64,000 bases of DNA from Bradyrhizobium ottawaense. Lineage in GTDB: Bacteria; Pseudomonadota; Alphaproteobacteria; Rhizobiales; Xanthobacteraceae. Below, in pieces: positions 8,266 to 16,738 of this stretch. Location of the stretch: positions 682,001 to 746,000 of the forward strand of contig NZ_LT629693.1 of the NCBI RefSeq assembly GCF_900099825.1. The letters are read 5' to 3'. A program made the translations under genes and the position numbers. A model generated the notes under the pieces. That model worked only from the letters and a program-made list of their open reading frames with translations, was not told the origin of the DNA and ran no database searches. Positions within the stretch are counted from its first letter, which is position 1. Each line of letters starts with the position of its first letter.

Positions 8266-8905
8266 AAAAAGACCCCCGCCTCTCCTCCGGCGCCCGGGTC
8301 CTTTTTGCCGCGGGGCAATCGGGATCAGCGGCACCGCCCTCATTGCCACTTGTGGGATGTCGCCGAGGCAAGACATCATCCAGGCCTGCATCCGCGCCTC
8401 CGGCATACCCGAGCCCCGTTGAATCGGCCATCCAGTCGCCGAGCGCGGTGCCCAACGTCTGCGAAAACAGGATCGTGATCCAGTAAAAGATCTCGGCTTT
8501 GTTCGAATTGATCGAGTCGATCGAAACTGTTCCCAGCGCACGATGCCAAGTCACCAGGGAAGCGATAAGCTGCGCGGCTAGAAGCGAAGATCCGCCGAGA
8601 TAGCCGATCCCGAGAGAGCGATCGACGAAATCGGCGAGCGTGGTTCTGACCGTGGTGGTCGCGACGATTATCATCCAGTAGAGAAACGGATGGAATCGCT
8701 TGGCGCTGATCTGCGCGGCCGCGGCAACGGCGAAGATCGCCGCAAAGATCGCCGTTCCGGCCAGGTACCCGAGGTTCATCGACATTGTCACCGCATCGCC
8801 GCCGGTCTCGCCGAGGGTGGTTGCGAGTATCTTGATGCCCCAGAATCCCAGGGTGACTTCAGGAACCTTGCTCGCGCGCTCCCGGTCTTTGCAGTACTGA
8901 TCCAT
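8219..8905 (-). CDS. COG4705 membrane protein, C-terminus degraded
   Basis: The N-terminal 175 residues match the neighbouring COG4705 protein: KVPEVTLGFWGIKILATTLG, then hydrophobic helices with the repeated GD motifs (LADFVDRSLGIGYLGGS, LGDWMADSTGLGYAGG). At about residue 176 the membrane sequence stops and is replaced by a hydrophilic tail rich in Arg, Pro and Glu. The last expected helices and the RPLGA.LGD repeat are missing in all frames. The reading frame also runs through a bidirectional terminator. The protein is therefore a truncated copy, possibly a pseudogene. COG4705 proteins are inner-membrane proteins of unknown function. Confidence 0.62.
   Translation of the reverse strand: MDQYCKDRERASKVPEVTLGFWGIKILATTLGETGGDAVTMSMNLGYLAGTAIFAAIFAVAAAAQISAKRFHPFLYWMIIVATTTVRTTLADFVDRSLGIGYLGGSSLLAAQLIASLVTWHRALGTVSIDSINSNKAEIFYWITILFSQTLGTALGDWMADSTGLGYAGGADAGLDDVLPRRHPTSGNEGGAADPDCPAAKRTRAPEERRGSFFTNSRNQTCEDDSGD
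8271..8306. terminator. Bidirectional rho-independent terminator
   Basis: A GACCC...GGGTC stem with further GC-rich pairing, flanked by A7 on the left and a T5 run on the right, so it can terminate transcription from both directions. It sits five bases after the stop of the small plus-strand gene and inside the 3' end of the degraded COG4705 reading frame. Confidence 0.65.
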
Positions 8906-8992
8906 GCTGTATCACTTTCGCTGGACGCCGACGGCGGCGCGTATTGCCGCCGTCGGGAGTGCTGGCACATGTCAAATCCGATGCTGTGAGCG

Positions 8993-9394
8993 TCAGGATT
9001 TCGCTATTGAATCCATGACCGACAGCAGTTCCGTGACGGCCTGCTTGCATTTGGTGGCGTCCGGCGTGCTGGCGCGGAGCGCTTCGAGTGCGCGGTCGAT
9101 CGCCTTGTCGACGCTGTACCAATCGGCGGCGGCGCCCGACTTCAAGGCGGCTTCCGCATCGTCCCACTGGGTCTCGAGGTCTTTGATCCGCGTCTTGGCG
9201 CCCGCCAGGTCGCCCTTGTCGATCAAGGCCGACACATCGACAACAATGTTGCGGAACGGCGTCAGGTCGCCGAGCTTCGATGACATCGCCGCTTCGGCGA
9301 GCGGCATGAAGGAGAGATGCCGGCCAGCAGTCAGGCGTTCGCTTGTCGATACCGTCGGCACAGCGGTGGTCAACGCAAAAATGGTTCGCTTCAT
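8993..9394 (-). CDS. Exported helical-domain protein, paralogue of the protein after the histidine kinase gene
   Basis: A 133-residue protein. Residues 40-133 ([59 protein letters not shown]) are clearly homologous to residues 40-125 of the exported protein encoded after the sensor kinase. The N-terminus is hydrophobic but unusually long for a clean signal peptide ([15 protein letters not shown]...), so export is likely but not certain. The ATG follows GAGGAGAG by seven bases. The domain is all-helical with charged repeats and has no recognised function. It lies between two COG4705 membrane protein genes, which suggests a shared envelope response. Confidence 0.72.
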   Translation of the reverse strand: MKRTIFALTTAVPTVSTSERLTAGRHLSFMPLAEAAMSSKLGDLTPFRNIVVDVSALIDKGDLAGAKTRIKDLETQWDDAEAALKSGAAADWYSVDKAIDRALEALRASTPDATKCKQAVTELLSVMDSIAKS

Positions 9395-9460
9395 GCACAC
9401 TCTCCTCGTGTTTCGCCCGCACGCGATTGCCGAGCTCTTGATGGACGCTTGGATTAAAAA

Positions 9461-10243
9461 TCACCGGACCCGATCGGCGCTGCTCGTGCGCTCGCCCTCG
9501 AAGCTCACCCACGCGACGAGCGCGACGATGACGGTGAGGAACGCGAGGCTGGTGTAGATCGTGCCGAGACCGGCGCCGCCGTAGTCTCGGGACTGCGAAA
9601 GCAGGTCCCCGAGCGAAGCGCCAAGCGGGCGTGTCAGGATGTAGGCCAGCCAAAAGGTGAGAACCGGATTGACGCCGAGATGATACGCGAAAGCGATGGC
9701 CGCGATCAGCACGGCGAAGACGATAACGCCGAGCTGGAAACCCAGGCCGAGAGCTTCGGTCGCCAGATCGCCAGCCGCTGTCCCCAGCGCGAAGGTGAAG
9801 AGGACCGCCGCCCAGTAGAAAAGCTCACGCCGCCTGGTGACGATGGCTCGAATTGAGAGCGTCCGCTCGACGCCGTACCAGATTGCGAAAATCGCGGCCA
9901 ACGCGGCAGCAAACACGACCGTACTAAGGTAGAGGCTGATTTCGAGCTTATCGGTGAGGAAATCGGTGATCTGGGTGCCAACGACGCTGACCAGAACGAC
10001 CGTCAGCCAGTAGATCCAGGGAACGTAGCTTCGTTCGCGGAGCTGCAAGCCCAGCGCAACGATAAGGAACCCAACCATGATCATCGTGGTCGGGCTTGCC
10101 CCCAGGCCGACATGCACGGCAAGATAGTCGGCCCCGGTCTCGCCGACGGTAGTCGAAAGGATCTTGATGATCCAGAAGATCGCTGTGACTTCCGGCACCT
10201 TGTTAAGCAACGGGGGCCGTTGCGGGTTCGCAGCGGCGAGCAC
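9461..10243 (-). CDS. COG4705 family membrane protein
   Basis: A 260-residue integral membrane protein with four internal repeats, each a helix pair with a Gly-Asp turn: KVPEVTAIFWIIKILSTTVG, VGTQITDFLTDKLE, LGTAAGDLATEALGLGFQLG and TRPLGASLGDLLSQ. This repeated pattern defines the uncharacterised COG4705 family. The start is a GTG preceded by GAGGAGAG. It is transcribed divergently from the response regulator, and two pairs of direct repeats that look like response-regulator boxes lie between them, so control by the adjacent system is likely. Its intact length contrasts with the degraded copy downstream. Confidence 0.85.
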   Translation of the reverse strand: MLAAANPQRPPLLNKVPEVTAIFWIIKILSTTVGETGADYLAVHVGLGASPTTMIMVGFLIVALGLQLRERSYVPWIYWLTVVLVSVVGTQITDFLTDKLEISLYLSTVVFAAALAAIFAIWYGVERTLSIRAIVTRRRELFYWAAVLFTFALGTAAGDLATEALGLGFQLGVIVFAVLIAAIAFAYHLGVNPVLTFWLAYILTRPLGASLGDLLSQSRDYGGAGLGTIYTSLAFLTVIVALVAWVSFEGERTSSADRVR

Positions 10244-10306
10244 GTTGTCTCTCCTCTAGGAATTGCGGAGTTGCTCAAAGGTAATGCCTGACCGTGCCAA
10301 TCTTGA

Positions 10307-10323
10307 CTTAGGCACGGCTTAGG
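10307..10323. promoter_or_regulatory. Direct-repeat response-regulator box, CTTAGG-N5-CTTAGG
   Basis: Two perfect CTTAGG copies start 11 bp apart, placing them on the same face of the helix. This is the architecture of PmrA/QseB/PhoP-type boxes. It is 64 bp upstream of the GTG of the COG4705 gene and oriented opposite to the second pair nearer the regulator gene. Confidence 0.6.
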
Positions 10324-10380
10324 AAGGATTTCTGGCTGAAGAACGCCTCTCGGTGCAGGGACAGCCGTTGTGGCTTCCAT

Positions 10381-10397
10381 CCTAAGTCTGCGCTAAG
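10381..10397. promoter_or_regulatory. Direct-repeat response-regulator box, CCTAAG-N5-GCTAAG
   Basis: The reverse-oriented counterpart of the box 74 bp to the left, again with an 11-bp period (CCTAAG at 10381, GCTAAG at 10392). It is 47 bp upstream of the regulator's ATG, a suitable place for autoregulation. A single CCTAAG half-site also occurs at 12607, upstream of the PepSY protein gene. Confidence 0.6.
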
Positions 10398-10443
10398 TGA
10401 GGGGATGGAAAACCAGTGCCGCGTCTCGGACGAGGAATCGAGC

Positions 10444-11106
10444 ATGCGGGTGTTGCTGATCGAAGACGACAAGATGGTGGGCTCGGCTGTTCAGCAGGCT
10501 CTCAGAGATGCGGCCTACGCCGTTGATTGGGTGACCGACGGCGAGACTGCAATCCAAGCCGCGGAAAACGAAGCCTACGAAGTGGCGCTGCTCGATCTCG
10601 GGCTTCCAAAGGCGGACGGTCGCGAAGTGCTGCGCCGGTTGCGCGCCCTTGGCCGCAAGCTTCCCGTGATCATTGTGACCGCGCGCGACGGCGTCGAAGA
10701 CCGCATTGACGGTCTCGATCTTGGCGCGGACGACTATCTGGTGAAGCCGTTCGAGATCAGCGAACTACTGGCGCGCATGCGCGCGGTGCTTCGCCGCCAG
10801 GGCAGCGGTTCTGCTCCCGTCCTGAGCAATGGCAAGCTTCAGCTTGACCCGGCGACGCGGGAGGCATCTTTCCTCGGCGAGACATCGCTGCTGACCGCCC
10901 GCGAGTTCGCGTTGCTGTCCGCGCTGCTGACGCGGCCTGGCACCATCCTGTCGCGCGGCGAACTCGAGCGACAAATCTACGGCTGGAACGAGGAGGTCGA
11001 GAGCAACGCCACCGAATTCCTGATCCACACGATAAGGAAGAAACTGGGAGCTCCGGCGATCCGAAATGTCCGCGGCGTCGGGTGGATCGTGGACCGCCCG
11101 TCATGA
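10444..11106 (+). CDS. OmpR-family response regulator
   Basis: A 220-residue two-domain regulator. The receiver has the acidic pair (EDD at 7-9), phosphoacceptor D51 in LLDLGLPKADG, the VTARD segment and K in DDYLVKPFE. A winged-helix DNA-binding domain follows from about 125 (LTAREFALLSALL, LSRGELERQIYG, ATEFLIHTIRKKLG, VRGVGWIV). The sequence resembles the QseB/PmrA/BasR branch. ATG 10444 starts exactly at the receiver core after GAGGAA; an upstream in-frame ATG would add 13 hydrophilic residues. It overlaps the kinase gene by 4 bp (ATGA), so the two are translationally coupled. The paired 11-bp direct repeats upstream fit this subfamily and suggest autoregulation. Confidence 0.93.
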   Translation: MRVLLIEDDKMVGSAVQQALRDAAYAVDWVTDGETAIQAAENEAYEVALLDLGLPKADGREVLRRLRALGRKLPVIIVTARDGVEDRIDGLDLGADDYLVKPFEISELLARMRAVLRRQGSGSAPVLSNGKLQLDPATREASFLGETSLLTAREFALLSALLTRPGTILSRGELERQIYGWNEEVESNATEFLIHTIRKKLGAPAIRNVRGVGWIVDRPS

Positions 11107-12440
11107 CATCATCTTTGCGCGGGCGCCTCTTCGTCGGCTTGACCGCGGTGATCCTGCTGGCGGGCTGCATCAGCGGCGCGTTCAGCTATCTCTGGGCCTT
11201 CGACGAGGCGATTGAGATGCAGGATTCCGTCCTGATCCAGGTCGGCAGCTTGTTGCAGAGCGGCAGCGTCAAGAGCGATCAGACCCTTCGCGGCGTTGAC
11301 GCCGACGCGGAGGTCGACGTGGTCGAATTGGGGACGGCGCCGCGGGGCCGCACCGAGGAGGGTCAACTCTGGAGCCTGCAGGACGGCCTGCACGTGGCAT
11401 CGTTCACCGATCGATCGATGCGGGTGCTGTTGCGGACAAGGCTAGATGGAAGCCGGTTTGCGGTCTTGCAGCCGACCGACGTTCGCGACGACATTGCAGG
11501 CAATATGGCGCTCCGCACGCTGCTGCCGATCACCGCGCTGATTCCGTGCCTGCTGCTGGTCACAGCGCTGGTCATCGCGAGGTCTCTGCGCCCGATGGTC
11601 CGGCTGGCGGGCGATCTCGATTCACGGCGCGTCGACGACATGACCCCGCTTCCCCTCGCGGCAACGCCCAGCGAACTGCAGCCCTTCATTGCGTCGATCA
11701 ACGGGCTATTGCAGCGCATGAAATTGCTGATGGATCAGCAACGGCGTTTCGTTGCCGATGCTGCGCATGAACTGCGGACGCCCATTACCGCGCTTGGCTT
11801 GCAAGCCGAAAATCTTGACTCCGTCGATCTGCCTGAGTCGGCGCGCGAGCGTGTTGCGGCCCTCAAGGAAGGCATGGCCCGCACCAAGCATCTGCTCGAG
11901 CAATTGCTGGCGCTGGCACGACACGAGGCCGCGCCCTCCGGCGACGCCGTCGTAGTGCCGCTCGACCGCATCGTGAAGGATGTGGTAGCAGACGTCCTGC
12001 CGGAGACGGCGCGCAAGGGAATAGATCTCGGCTTCGAACTAATCGAGCCGATCGCGACAGCGGGAGAACCGGTCATGATCGCGACGATGGTCCGGAACCT
12101 GATCGACAATGCCGTGCGCTTCACCCCTCCCGGAGGCCGCGTCGACATCGGGGTCCTTCGTGAGGGTAGCGAGGCGGTGCTGCAGATTGAAGATACGGGA
12201 CCGGGTGTTGCACCAGACGACATCGACCGGATATTCGAACCGTTCTTCCGGGGCAGCCGGCCGACCGAGGATGGCACCGGCCTGGGACTGTCGATCGTAA
12301 AACGTATCGTTGACCGGCTCGGGGGCTCAGTCGTGCTGGAAAATATTTCTGGCCCAGCCTTGACTGGCCTTCGGGCAATCGTCCGTCTCCCCGCCGCGAA
12401 TAGCTGTTCCGCGTCAATCCGCACGCATGCTACAGGCTAG
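11103..12440 (+). CDS. Membrane sensor histidine kinase, partner of the OmpR regulator
   Basis: A 445-residue kinase. Helix 1 is at residues 10-28 (LFVGLTAVILLAGCISGAFS), a periplasmic sensor spans about 30-135, and helix 2 is near 140-160. A short HAMP-like linker and a HisKA domain follow, with H222 in FVADAAHELRTPITAL. The ATP-binding domain has N-box NLIDNAVRFTPPGG, G1 DTGPGVAPDD, F-box FEPFF and G2 GTGLGLSIVKRI. It is of the QseC/PmrB type. The signal is unknown. Overlap with the regulator gene supports one-operon expression. The last dozen residues after VRLPAAN are not conserved. Confidence 0.93.
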   Translation: MTSSLRGRLFVGLTAVILLAGCISGAFSYLWAFDEAIEMQDSVLIQVGSLLQSGSVKSDQTLRGVDADAEVDVVELGTAPRGRTEEGQLWSLQDGLHVASFTDRSMRVLLRTRLDGSRFAVLQPTDVRDDIAGNMALRTLLPITALIPCLLLVTALVIARSLRPMVRLAGDLDSRRVDDMTPLPLAATPSELQPFIASINGLLQRMKLLMDQQRRFVADAAHELRTPITALGLQAENLDSVDLPESARERVAALKEGMARTKHLLEQLLALARHEAAPSGDAVVVPLDRIVKDVVADVLPETARKGIDLGFELIEPIATAGEPVMIATMVRNLIDNAVRFTPPGGRVDIGVLREGSEAVLQIEDTGPGVAPDDIDRIFEPFFRGSRPTEDGTGLGLSIVKRIVDRLGGSVVLENISGPALTGLRAIVRLPAANSCSASIRTHATG

Positions 12441-12661
12441 GGGTGTGCCGGACAGGCAACTCTGCCTGCAATCAATGGCGACCGCGCCCGGGGCCGAGCC
12501 TTTTGAAATTGCAATTACGTTTTGGCGAGAGCGAGCCCCGATTTTGTGCCGGACGCCGCGGAACGCGACCAGCGCGTCCTACGATAAGGAGTTGCCCTCA
12601 TTTTATCCTAAGTGTCACGCCGTAAGCAGGATTGGAGAAATGCCTTACAGGAGGATGACCC

Positions 12662-13510
12662 ATGCCGAAATCCTTTACCCATCAGGGGCTCGGCGCTCTG
12701 TGCTTTGTCCTGCTCGTATTTTCGCTGAGCACCGAAGCATTGGCCCAACACGCGGCGAACCAAGCGCTGACCCGGCGCGATCTTTCGTCCTTCCGCAGCA
12801 TTGCCGAAGACACGCTGGCAATCGTGGATATGGGCAATCTCAAGCGCGCCAAGTCACGGATCAAGGGTCTTGAAACGGCCTGGGACCGTGCCGAGCCCAA
12901 GCTCCGTCCTCGAAGTCCCGAGCAATGGCGAAAAATAGACAAGGCGATCGACGCGGCCTTGCAGCAACTGCGTGCCGACACCCCGCAAGCGGCGACGGCG
13001 AAAGAAGCTCTACAAAACTTGCTCGCAGAGTTTGATCAGCCCAATGAAAGCGCGACGGTTGCGCCCGGAAAAGCCGAAGCCGCCCAGTCGGCCAGGCTAT
13101 CGATTGCAGACATCATCGCGGCCCTTGAGAAACTGCGGGCCCACGAAAGTGTGCTCGACGTGAGCTTTGAGCCAAAAGACGGTCTGCCAGCCTACGCCGT
13201 CCGCACCTATGCGAACGGGAAGGTGTGGGACGGCCTTATAGACGGCCTCAACGGCGCGGCCATTGGCGACGGCACTGTCACAGACGAATCCGCACTCGAC
13301 GATGAAGACAAGGCGGAATTAGCGGCATCGATACACGCGAAAATTACGCTGGGACAGGCCATCGAGACAGCAGAGAAAGCAAACCATGGTCGTGCGCTCA
13401 ATGGCGGATTAGAACAGGTGCGCGGGCGCGTGGTATGGGAAATTCTGTTTCAAGATGCAAAACATCATCAACAGATTCGCATCGACCCGATGACCGGCAA
13501 GATTCTATAA
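12662..13510 (+). CDS. Exported protein with helical domain and C-terminal PepSY-like domain
   Basis: A 282-residue secreted protein. A Sec signal occupies residues 1-28 (cleavage after ALA). Residues 40-125 form the helical domain shared with the 133-residue protein near 9.2 kb (RRDLSSFRSIAEDTLAIVDM, KSRIKGLETAWDRAEPKL, KIDKAIDAALQQLRADTPQA). The C-terminal half has a PepSY-like segment: ITLGQAIETAEKANHGRALN, then VVWEILFQDAKHHQQIRIDP ending in MTGKIL. PepSY domains are usually periplasmic and often sit next to QseBC-type systems. AGGAGGATGACCC precedes the ATG. It probably belongs to the two-component regulon, though it has its own 220-bp leader with a single CCTAAG half-site. Confidence 0.8.
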   Translation: MPKSFTHQGLGALCFVLLVFSLSTEALAQHAANQALTRRDLSSFRSIAEDTLAIVDMGNLKRAKSRIKGLETAWDRAEPKLRPRSPEQWRKIDKAIDAALQQLRADTPQAATAKEALQNLLAEFDQPNESATVAPGKAEAAQSARLSIADIIAALEKLRAHESVLDVSFEPKDGLPAYAVRTYANGKVWDGLIDGLNGAAIGDGTVTDESALDDEDKAELAASIHAKITLGQAIETAEKANHGRALNGGLEQVRGRVVWEILFQDAKHHQQIRIDPMTGKIL

Positions 13511-13624
13511 CGGCGGCCGCTTCCAATGGCTCGTCTCGTAACGCTAAAGATCGCGATATTCTGGTAAGTCTGCTTTTGGCGGCACTTGACCGACATCGGC
13601 GTTTGGCCGAATGACCTCTTTGCG

Positions 13625-13847
13625 CCGATACTGTTGAAAAAGTCTTTTCGGGTTGGCGGACGAAATTTTCTAGAGCCGCTGATGCGGGTTGTGAGCAACG
13701 ATATGAGGGACCTCGTCGCATCTCAGAAAAACGACCACGGACTTTCGCATCGGCGCTGCGGCGCATCCCAACGGTGGAATTGTGCAAAAAGCAGCATTTG
13801 CGGGATTTTTGGGGGCGCTCGATTTTCGACTTTTTCAACAATATCCG
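13625..13847. repeat. MITE-like element with ~27-bp terminal inverted repeats
   Basis: The left end contains GATACTGTTGAAAAAGTCTT and the right end the near-exact reverse complement GACTTTTTCAACAATATCCG. They share a 13-base core (TGTTGAAAAAGTC) and flank about 170 bp without a gene. Sequences around GACTTTTTCAACAGTATC are remembered as frequent intergenic repeats in Bradyrhizobium genomes. No transposase or target duplication was identified, so this may be a degenerate non-autonomous element. Confidence 0.5.
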
Positions 13848-14177
13848 CCAGAACCGGCCGTTCCATAACCGCTCATTCCGCGAATTGAACTCTCGGCAAT
13901 TGACCGGCGCAAACCTGGCGCTTGCCGAGCGAGATCACGTCGCTTCCGAAACATCGGCCTGCCGCTGACGCTGCACCGCGTTCAGTTCGGCCTGCTCACG
14001 CTAGTTGTCTCTAGATTTTCTTTGATCTCCCGGTGCACACATCGTGCACACGCCGCCTTCTAACTCATTGAAACACTTGAACACTCGTTCCAATCCATCA
14101 TGGGGAAGTTTGAGCTAGGTCCAGCCAGCTGTAGAAAGCCAAATCCAACATGCGGATACAGCGACAGCTTTGCGCCA

Positions 14178-14205
14178 CAAGCGGCCGATCAGAAACGGCC
14201 GCTTG
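14178..14205. other. Perfect 10-bp hairpin
   Basis: CAAGCGGCCG and CGGCCGCTTG are separated by eight bases. There is no T-run on either side, so it is not a standard terminator. Its role is unknown. Confidence 0.35.
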
Positions 14206-14551
14206 GGCGAGAACAAAGGTCAAGACGGTTTTGACGCGATGGTCTTCGGCTCGTTATAGAGCGACGCGGAGGGTGGGATGGCGGAGGAACTGTCATGCCT
14301 ACGCCGCCATCGGCATCCCGGGAATGCCGCGGAAGTTCGGCGGTCCCGACTTTGCAAGGGGAAGAGTTTCAATTCGGAGATAATTTCATCAATGATCGAA
14401 TCACTATTTTACGGCAGTTCGAGGCGGGCGACCCGCCTCGATGTCAGTGACAGACAGCATCTGCAGGGAGAACACGTATGACGAATTCCGAGGATTGGGG
14501 CATTTTCCTTTCATTTCAAGCTCTTAAGTCGATCGCCAGTTTGTCCCTCGA

Positions 14552-14800
14552 TCACGCCGCGCCTTCTCCCGTACAGCATTGCAGTACCGAATGAGCTCGT
14601 GCAGTACCGCGCTGGTTCCGACCCTCTTTACCAATCCCGTTTGCCTCAACCGCAAAGTAACGTGCCGCCCTGGCCACGCCTAGAATAGAACAAGTGCCAT
14701 CGTAGTTTTGGCGGCGATAGAGAAAGAAACCTGCGGGCGGCGATCCGGAGGTTGGCGTTTGCGCGATCAGAACCGCACGCTTGCGAAAGCTGCGGCCCAT
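14552..14800 (-). CDS. Possible small hypothetical protein
   Basis: An 82-residue frame with a protein-like central part (GFFLYRRQNYDGTCSILGVA, RYFAVEANGIGKEG) and a basic start. There is no signal, membrane helix or known domain, and the ribosome site is weak. It could be a real small gene or chance; the conserved-looking YRRQNYDGTC segment is the only argument for coding. Confidence 0.3.
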   Translation of the reverse strand: MGRSFRKRAVLIAQTPTSGSPPAGFFLYRRQNYDGTCSILGVARAARYFAVEANGIGKEGRNQRGTARAHSVLQCCTGEGAA

Positions 14801-14935
14801 ATCAGGCTCGAAGAATGAGCGTTACCCTCCGAAGGCAAAGGTTGCTCGTCAGCCAGAAAAAGCCTCGTCAGCCCACGTTTGGTCCATTCGCGTTCGTCTA
14901 GAGGTCGCGCATATGTGGCGCGACCTTGCACTCTC

Positions 14936-16123
14936 CTACGCATCCGAGCCTACGTTTACGGGGTTGCGTGCAAGCTTTGAGGCATACCGCATGGTCCTTG
15001 CGCCAGCATTGCTCCCGACGACGCCCGTGAGTTCCCCTGCCTTGCGGTATTCCACGACAAAGGCTCGCTTTTCTTCGTCTTGATGTACGATCCGTATGTC
15101 GTCGGCATCGACCGCGGATCCCAGCATTTGTAGCCGTATTCCATACAGATCCGACCAGAAGTATGGAACGAAATCGCGCCATGGAGTTACGACACCGCCA
15201 GAGATGGATTGTGCGACGATGCGGGCCTGTTCCCTTGCTGCTGTCCAGTGCTCGTGTCGTACGTGCTGTCCGTTGAACGGATCGCGCCAAGCCGCGACGT
15301 CTCCAGCCGCGAATATGCCCAAACTTCCCGTCTTGCCCTGCTCGTCGCAGAGAATGCCGTTCGATATCTCAAGTCCCGAGGATGCCAGCCATTCCACGTT
15401 GGGTAGCGAGCCCAGGCCGGCAACGACGACGTCGGCATCCATCCGCACATCCCCGGCGATGAACACGCGCTGCCCGCAGCCCCAACTTTCGACTCGTTCG
15501 ACGGAAACCCCACACAACAGTTCGACGCCGGCCTGGACATGCAGGCTTGCAAGCCGAGCCGCGACCTGGCTACCCAGCACCCGCTCGAACGGGAGCCTCG
15601 CCGCTTCGATGACGACAACATTAACCCCAAGGCCAACAGCCGTCGATGCGACCTCAGCCCCGATAAAGCCTCCACCAATGACGACAAGACGCTTGCCAGG
15701 ACGCAAAAGGGTTCGCAACCGCGTTGCATCGTCCAGATCGCGCAGCAAATGCACCGTGCCTGTACAACGATCGGCAGGAAACGGCCGGGCGCGTGCGCCC
15801 GTAGCGACGATGATTCGATCTGCCGTTAGCCGTTGTCCCGAATCCAGAAGAACCGTGCGCGTATCCAAATCCAGCATTTTCGCGGCGGTTCCGAGCTGCA
15901 GATCGATGTTCGTCCGCGCGTAGTGATCTTGATCGTGAAACTGCAAGTCCGGTAGCGTATCCTGGCCGTAAAGCGCTCCTTTCGACAGCGGTGGTCGATC
16001 ATAGGGCAAATGAACCTGCCAATCGACGAGCGTAATTTTGCCCGAAAAGCCGCATCGCCGGAGTTCGTTGGCCGCGCCTACGCCGGCTACCGAAGCGCCG
16101 ATGATCAGTACACTATCGACCAT
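14936..16123 (-). CDS. NAD(P)H ferredoxin reductase (FAD), P450-system type
   Basis: A 395-residue flavoprotein of the putidaredoxin-reductase/AhpF-like class. The N-terminal FAD Rossmann motif is IIGASVAGVGAANELRR, the PYDRPPLSK segment follows, ATGARARPFP is in place, the NAD(P) Rossmann motif is VVIGGGFIGAEVASTA, and the second FAD signature is LGIFAAGDVAAW. Such reductases pass electrons from NADH to a ferredoxin serving a P450 or Rieske oxygenase. It is the last gene of the minus-strand catabolic cluster that encodes the P450 and 3Fe-4S ferredoxin, and probably completes that class I system. The adjacent SnoaL-like gene ends 40 bp upstream. Confidence 0.9.
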   Translation of the reverse strand: MVDSVLIIGASVAGVGAANELRRCGFSGKITLVDWQVHLPYDRPPLSKGALYGQDTLPDLQFHDQDHYARTNIDLQLGTAAKMLDLDTRTVLLDSGQRLTADRIIVATGARARPFPADRCTGTVHLLRDLDDATRLRTLLRPGKRLVVIGGGFIGAEVASTAVGLGVNVVVIEAARLPFERVLGSQVAARLASLHVQAGVELLCGVSVERVESWGCGQRVFIAGDVRMDADVVVAGLGSLPNVEWLASSGLEISNGILCDEQGKTGSLGIFAAGDVAAWRDPFNGQHVRHEHWTAAREQARIVAQSISGGVVTPWRDFVPYFWSDLYGIRLQMLGSAVDADDIRIVHQDEEKRAFVVEYRKAGELTGVVGSNAGARTMRYASKLARNPVNVGSDA

Positions 16124-16163
16124 GCTGATCCTTTTGATTGCTGTCTCTGGATGACGCCTCTAC

Positions 16164-16679
16164 TCAGAGCGTCTCAATCAGAAAGGTATTGGCAATCTTT
16201 CGCTTGAATGCATATGCGGCGACCACTGGATTGAAATATTCTCTCACGTGGCTAATCCGGCCATCCCGAATGGAAAACCGAAACACGTATTTGTTGCGAT
16301 ATGGCCGTCCGTCCGTCAGAACCATGTTCCCCCTCTGCTCGATGAACACCTGGCTGCCGTCACCCGTGATGGAAAGTTCGACATCTTCCGCGCCAAGATT
16401 CTTTGGACCGTTCGCAGTGGTTTCCATCCAGAACTCGACGACTTCAGTCGTCCCAACATAGCGCCTGAATCCGCCGGCTTCCGTTGAGCCGCTTTCACTG
16501 AACGGTATTTCGTACACGGCATCTTCGGTGATGCTTTGGGCCAGTGCCGCCGCATCCCTGGTCGCAACGGCCTTGAAGAACCGCAGGATTGCGTCCTTGG
16601 CCGCCCGTCGTCCCGCAGCAGAATCGGCCGGATCGTCATTGGCTTTTAAGAGCGCACCGAGACTGATCGCCTTGGTCAT
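16164..16679 (-). CDS. SnoaL/NTF2-like protein
   Basis: A 171-residue cone-shaped-fold protein. Recognisable parts are RAAKDAILRFFKAVATRDAA, the SITEDAVYEIPF strand, FVEQRGN-like FIEQRGNMVL, and the end RFSIRDGRISHVREYFNPVV. The family includes polyketide cyclases, dehydratases and hydratases and many ring-degradation accessory enzymes, so a role in isomerisation or dehydration of an intermediate is possible but unproven. It lies between the Bug binding protein and the ferredoxin reductase, in the same operon direction. Confidence 0.8.
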   Translation of the reverse strand: MTKAISLGALLKANDDPADSAAGRRAAKDAILRFFKAVATRDAAALAQSITEDAVYEIPFSESGSTEAGGFRRYVGTTEVVEFWMETTANGPKNLGAEDVELSITGDGSQVFIEQRGNMVLTDGRPYRNKYVFRFSIRDGRISHVREYFNPVVAAYAFKRKIANTFLIETL

Positions 16680-16738
16680 TGTTCAAGTTCTCCGTAATTG
16701 CAGGAAAGCGCCGACCAACCCGGCGCAAATCAACTCGT

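Larger units (their letters stand above)
13511..14551. other. Gene-poor region with repeat debris
   Basis: About 1 kb where no reading frame carries a ribosome site or recognisable protein. It holds a MITE-like inverted repeat (13625-13847), a direct repeat GTGCACAC-ATC-GTGCACAC at 14033-14051 and a perfect 10-bp hairpin at 14178-14205. It looks like decayed intergenic or former mobile sequence between the regulatory and catabolic regions. Confidence 0.5.

Noticed and set aside
13398..13841. Long minus-strand frame over the end of the PepSY protein gene and the inverted repeat
   Set aside because: It overlaps a well-supported gene and the MITE-like repeat, has no ribosome site and no protein-like pattern.
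14033..14051. Direct repeat GTGCACAC-ATC-GTGCACAC
   Set aside because: Only two copies, with no regulated gene nearby; not enough for a regulatory call.
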